This document shows, in pieces, positions 25,201 through 25,722 of a DNA stretch of 25,722 nt; positions within the stretch are counted from its first letter, which is position 1; each line of letters starts with the position of its first letter. The position numbers and the translations under genes are program-made. Under the pieces are notes generated by a model that worked only from the letters and a program-made list of their open reading frames with translations, had not been told where the DNA came from and did not search any database. The stretch lies in the IMG/VR virus record IMGVR_UViG_3300046517_000035, positions 1-25,722 of that record. The stretch is one strand, 5' to 3'. Source of the stretch: a virus.

Positions 25201-25313
25201 GTGATGCCGGTAATCTGAATAATTGGAACACCAGTACCGCCGCCACCGTGAAAGAAGAACACCGGTAGCGCCGATTGCATAATCCTGCGGCGAGTGATCT
25301 GAAACGCCGACAT
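22230..25313 (-). CDS. Putative tail spike/fibre (receptor-binding) protein
   Basis: A 1027-residue protein. After a basic N-terminus (QITRRRIMQSALPVFFF) comes an Ig/cadherin-like domain at about 30-125 (ITGITLSNTTFTGGAPTGTTVG...DAASFQIVGTTLKTSGTVATGSYAINIVAT). The long central region is rich in aromatic residues and histidine (FCYHYIAAL, EFYDTLFEQANF, WGTRDRQHAAQFCRGAVHPDG) and could be a glycan-binding or glycan-cleaving alpha-helical domain. Two small beta modules of similar type appear to be inserted (about 394-456 and 863-938). It lies next to another fibre-like gene, which suits a receptor-binding appendage. No catalytic residues were identified; the depolymerase idea is inference. Confidence 0.6.
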   Translation of the reverse strand: MSAFQITRRRIMQSALPVFFFHGGGGTGVPIIQITGITLSNTTFTGGAPTGTTVGSIVVQMAAGAPFTGTLSLTGTDAASFQIVGTTLKTSGTVATGSYAINIVATMPGAIGSPFTQPFTIVGSSSGNTQISSLTLVNTSGSTQAANFISDIVGMSFAQGDVPAGTWFVIKEPGGTVQPQSSTPAVNASYYPDGSLCWAACMFRSTVSIAGSASVVYQIWNGGTHPAAGARTLAEVYTEVLQISGVGAGANFGLTGNWNAYLKSDANNLAQYVYLDGAAGTVWRVETEFAATAGGTPHGQLFCYHYIAALTDSLGALGGFRHIARICQPWYNVDSPVKNWRAFSSLSTQHGAGPTTIPLVWPATPQTFTSTAASKNLTAAVTGNVSHWYSGGAGGNLIPGYVTVAGGAADTAISTTRIYWAATRNATTTFQLCKSSNNVSSSYVTAAGDATGVMTFNPVPTCLHFGTIYTHNVNAKWNFFQGAGSLTADHTTRCQYNAPYLHSTGLIPPWNQGLVGVTDNNATWAASYDWNPVSIGPMNDDVGATGSSDNLGLTPAYTARHFFNQSAGGEKAVRAIGLAGAFHGMLRQRATRQLLNLRNQSYTGMPAAATGVYWDGVNASTFTAPPTGNNVFEWVESTNSHKPSYAYYPTLVYGSPEFYDTLFEQANFSTSVTVPSNRNITYPVTKYGIIPINSGQGWLRTSSWGTRDRQHAAQFCRGAVHPDGSQILQYILDGADDDLAVIGLCNTAAVMNAYYVSVGNFAVNDGAAGRMTMVNGFTFMANYFDVVMCMSATSNRQHAAAIAYVQDRANFLAYYLTTFGGYHFYTEYSHMTTAPRAYGSGYAAPISSDAEFGVTAAGMFSTLTWTTGARAFTVTGLSSGLVISTGDKWIFDPTAANAVPAGFTADVPYYAVNVSGNSFDLSASPGGSVITPTNTTGSGLPSSGRTGIAGLGGPWIIWATPPDAASGKCPVGTGPDNYLAWSNAAQNYLIAVGATGLTNVLADSATRLAVNGTSFLGFPNWGYQNTF

Positions 25314-25315
25314 CG

Positions 25316-25722
25316 TTATGGCACCGACGCTACATGGAAGGCAATAGTCGGCGCTTTAGTTCCTGCTACGTTTACGAAAGCGGTTGGCGCAGATATACTA
25401 GTGAAATTAGGCCATGTGCCGAACGTACCAGTTGTTGAGATAAACTCAACGAACGGGGAGGAAGTTACAATGACGTTAGCGGCAACTGAGTCGCCTATTG
25501 TGGATGCACCACCAGTATTGGTGGATGAATAGGCAGTAACAGCCACAACGGTATTATCTGCTTGAACACAAAACCAATAAGGTCCGGCTGTGAGCGGCGT
25601 GCTTGCAACACTGCCCGTTACAACTCCAAGCGATGTTGTAGTAAGATTTCCAGTGTTGATAACGAGAGTCCCAGGGCGGCCCCATGCACCCGCAGCGTAA
25701 ATACCAAGTTGGATATTGTTAG
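25316..25722 (-). CDS. Fibre/appendage-like protein, C-terminal part (5' end outside window)
   Basis: The frame is open from the right edge to the TAA at 25316-25318, giving about 134 residues. A GTG at 25546 could be read as a start, but the upstream codons continue the same type of sequence (LGIYAAGAWGRPGTLVINTG, then PLTAGPYWFCVQADNTVVAV), so this is the end of a longer gene. The 'IYA..G.PG.LV..TG' and 'L.aG.YW..vQ' pattern is that of beta-sandwich C-terminal domains of phage tail fibres and appendages. It precedes the putative spike gene with a two-base gap. Confidence 0.6.
   Translation of the reverse strand, partial: NNIQLGIYAAGAWGRPGTLVINTGNLTTTSLGVVTGSVASTPLTAGPYWFCVQADNTVVAVTAYSSTNTGGASTIGDSVAANVIVTSSPFVEFISTTGTFGTWPNFTSISAPTAFVNVAGTKAPTIAFHVASVP

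Noticed and set aside
25235-25313. Possible twin-arginine signal (TRRRIM) at the start of the 1027-residue protein
   Set aside because: The hydrophobic stretch after it is short (about nine residues) and ends in poly-glycine. No cleavage site is visible.
1-25722. Diversity-generating retroelement, expected because BPP-1-type phages can carry one
   Set aside because: No reverse transcriptase gene and no template/variable repeat pair were seen in this window.
1-25722. tRNA genes, CRISPR arrays, insertion sequences, integrase or attachment sites
   Set aside because: No cloverleaf, spaced direct repeats, transposase or recombinase was recognised on either strand. The HNH gene is the only mobile-type gene.

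Overview
The window is a densely packed stretch of a tailed double-stranded DNA phage genome, or of a prophage or metagenomic phage contig. It belongs to a short-tailed (podovirus) lineage. The capsid genes resemble the Bordetella phage BPP-1 type: head-to-tail connector portal, Bbp19-like protein, scaffold, Bbp17-like major capsid and Bbp16-like cement protein. The tail and internal virion genes follow the T7 order: gp11-like adaptors, gp12-like nozzle, DUF2833/gp13-like, gp14-like, gp15-position and gp16-position proteins. The host cannot be read directly. The style of the Sec signal peptides (ending AxAQ), the holin type and the M15-like domain hint at an alphaproteobacterium, but this is inference.

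Apart from the left edge, every gene is on the minus strand, so the module is transcribed from right to left. In that order: (1) 25722-22230, two large fibre/spike-like proteins, the first cut by the window edge; (2) 22218-20537, five small accessory and lysis-type genes (a CXXCXGXG protein with an internal signal-like segment, a poly-proline protein, a coiled-coil membrane protein, a holin, and a 47-residue two-helix membrane protein); (3) 20534-16417, portal, Bbp19-like, scaffold, major capsid and cement proteins; (4) 16394-15903, an HNH-AP2 endonuclease, probably a mobile insertion; (5) 15901-14970, two related structural proteins separated by a tandem hairpin terminator; (6) 14973-13235, two proteins with Sec signal peptides; (7) 13238-8745, three tandem gp11-like adaptors and the nozzle; (8) 8748-687, four internal/ejection proteins, the two largest carrying a lytic transglycosylase, an M15-like peptidase and an HExxH metallopeptidase.

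At the left edge (1-677) the plus strand carries the C-terminal part of a probable replication primase/helicase-type ATPase. It converges on the virion operon with only 9 bp between the two stop codons. No terminase, endolysin, integrase, tRNA, CRISPR array or reverse transcriptase was found in the window.

Genes are almost all joined by ATGA or TAATG overlaps, or by stop codons that double as Shine-Dalgarno sequences (TAAGGAG). This points to long polycistronic messages with translational coupling. There is no gene-free stretch longer than 300 bases. The only notable intergenic region is 15315-15394, which holds the tandem hairpins.
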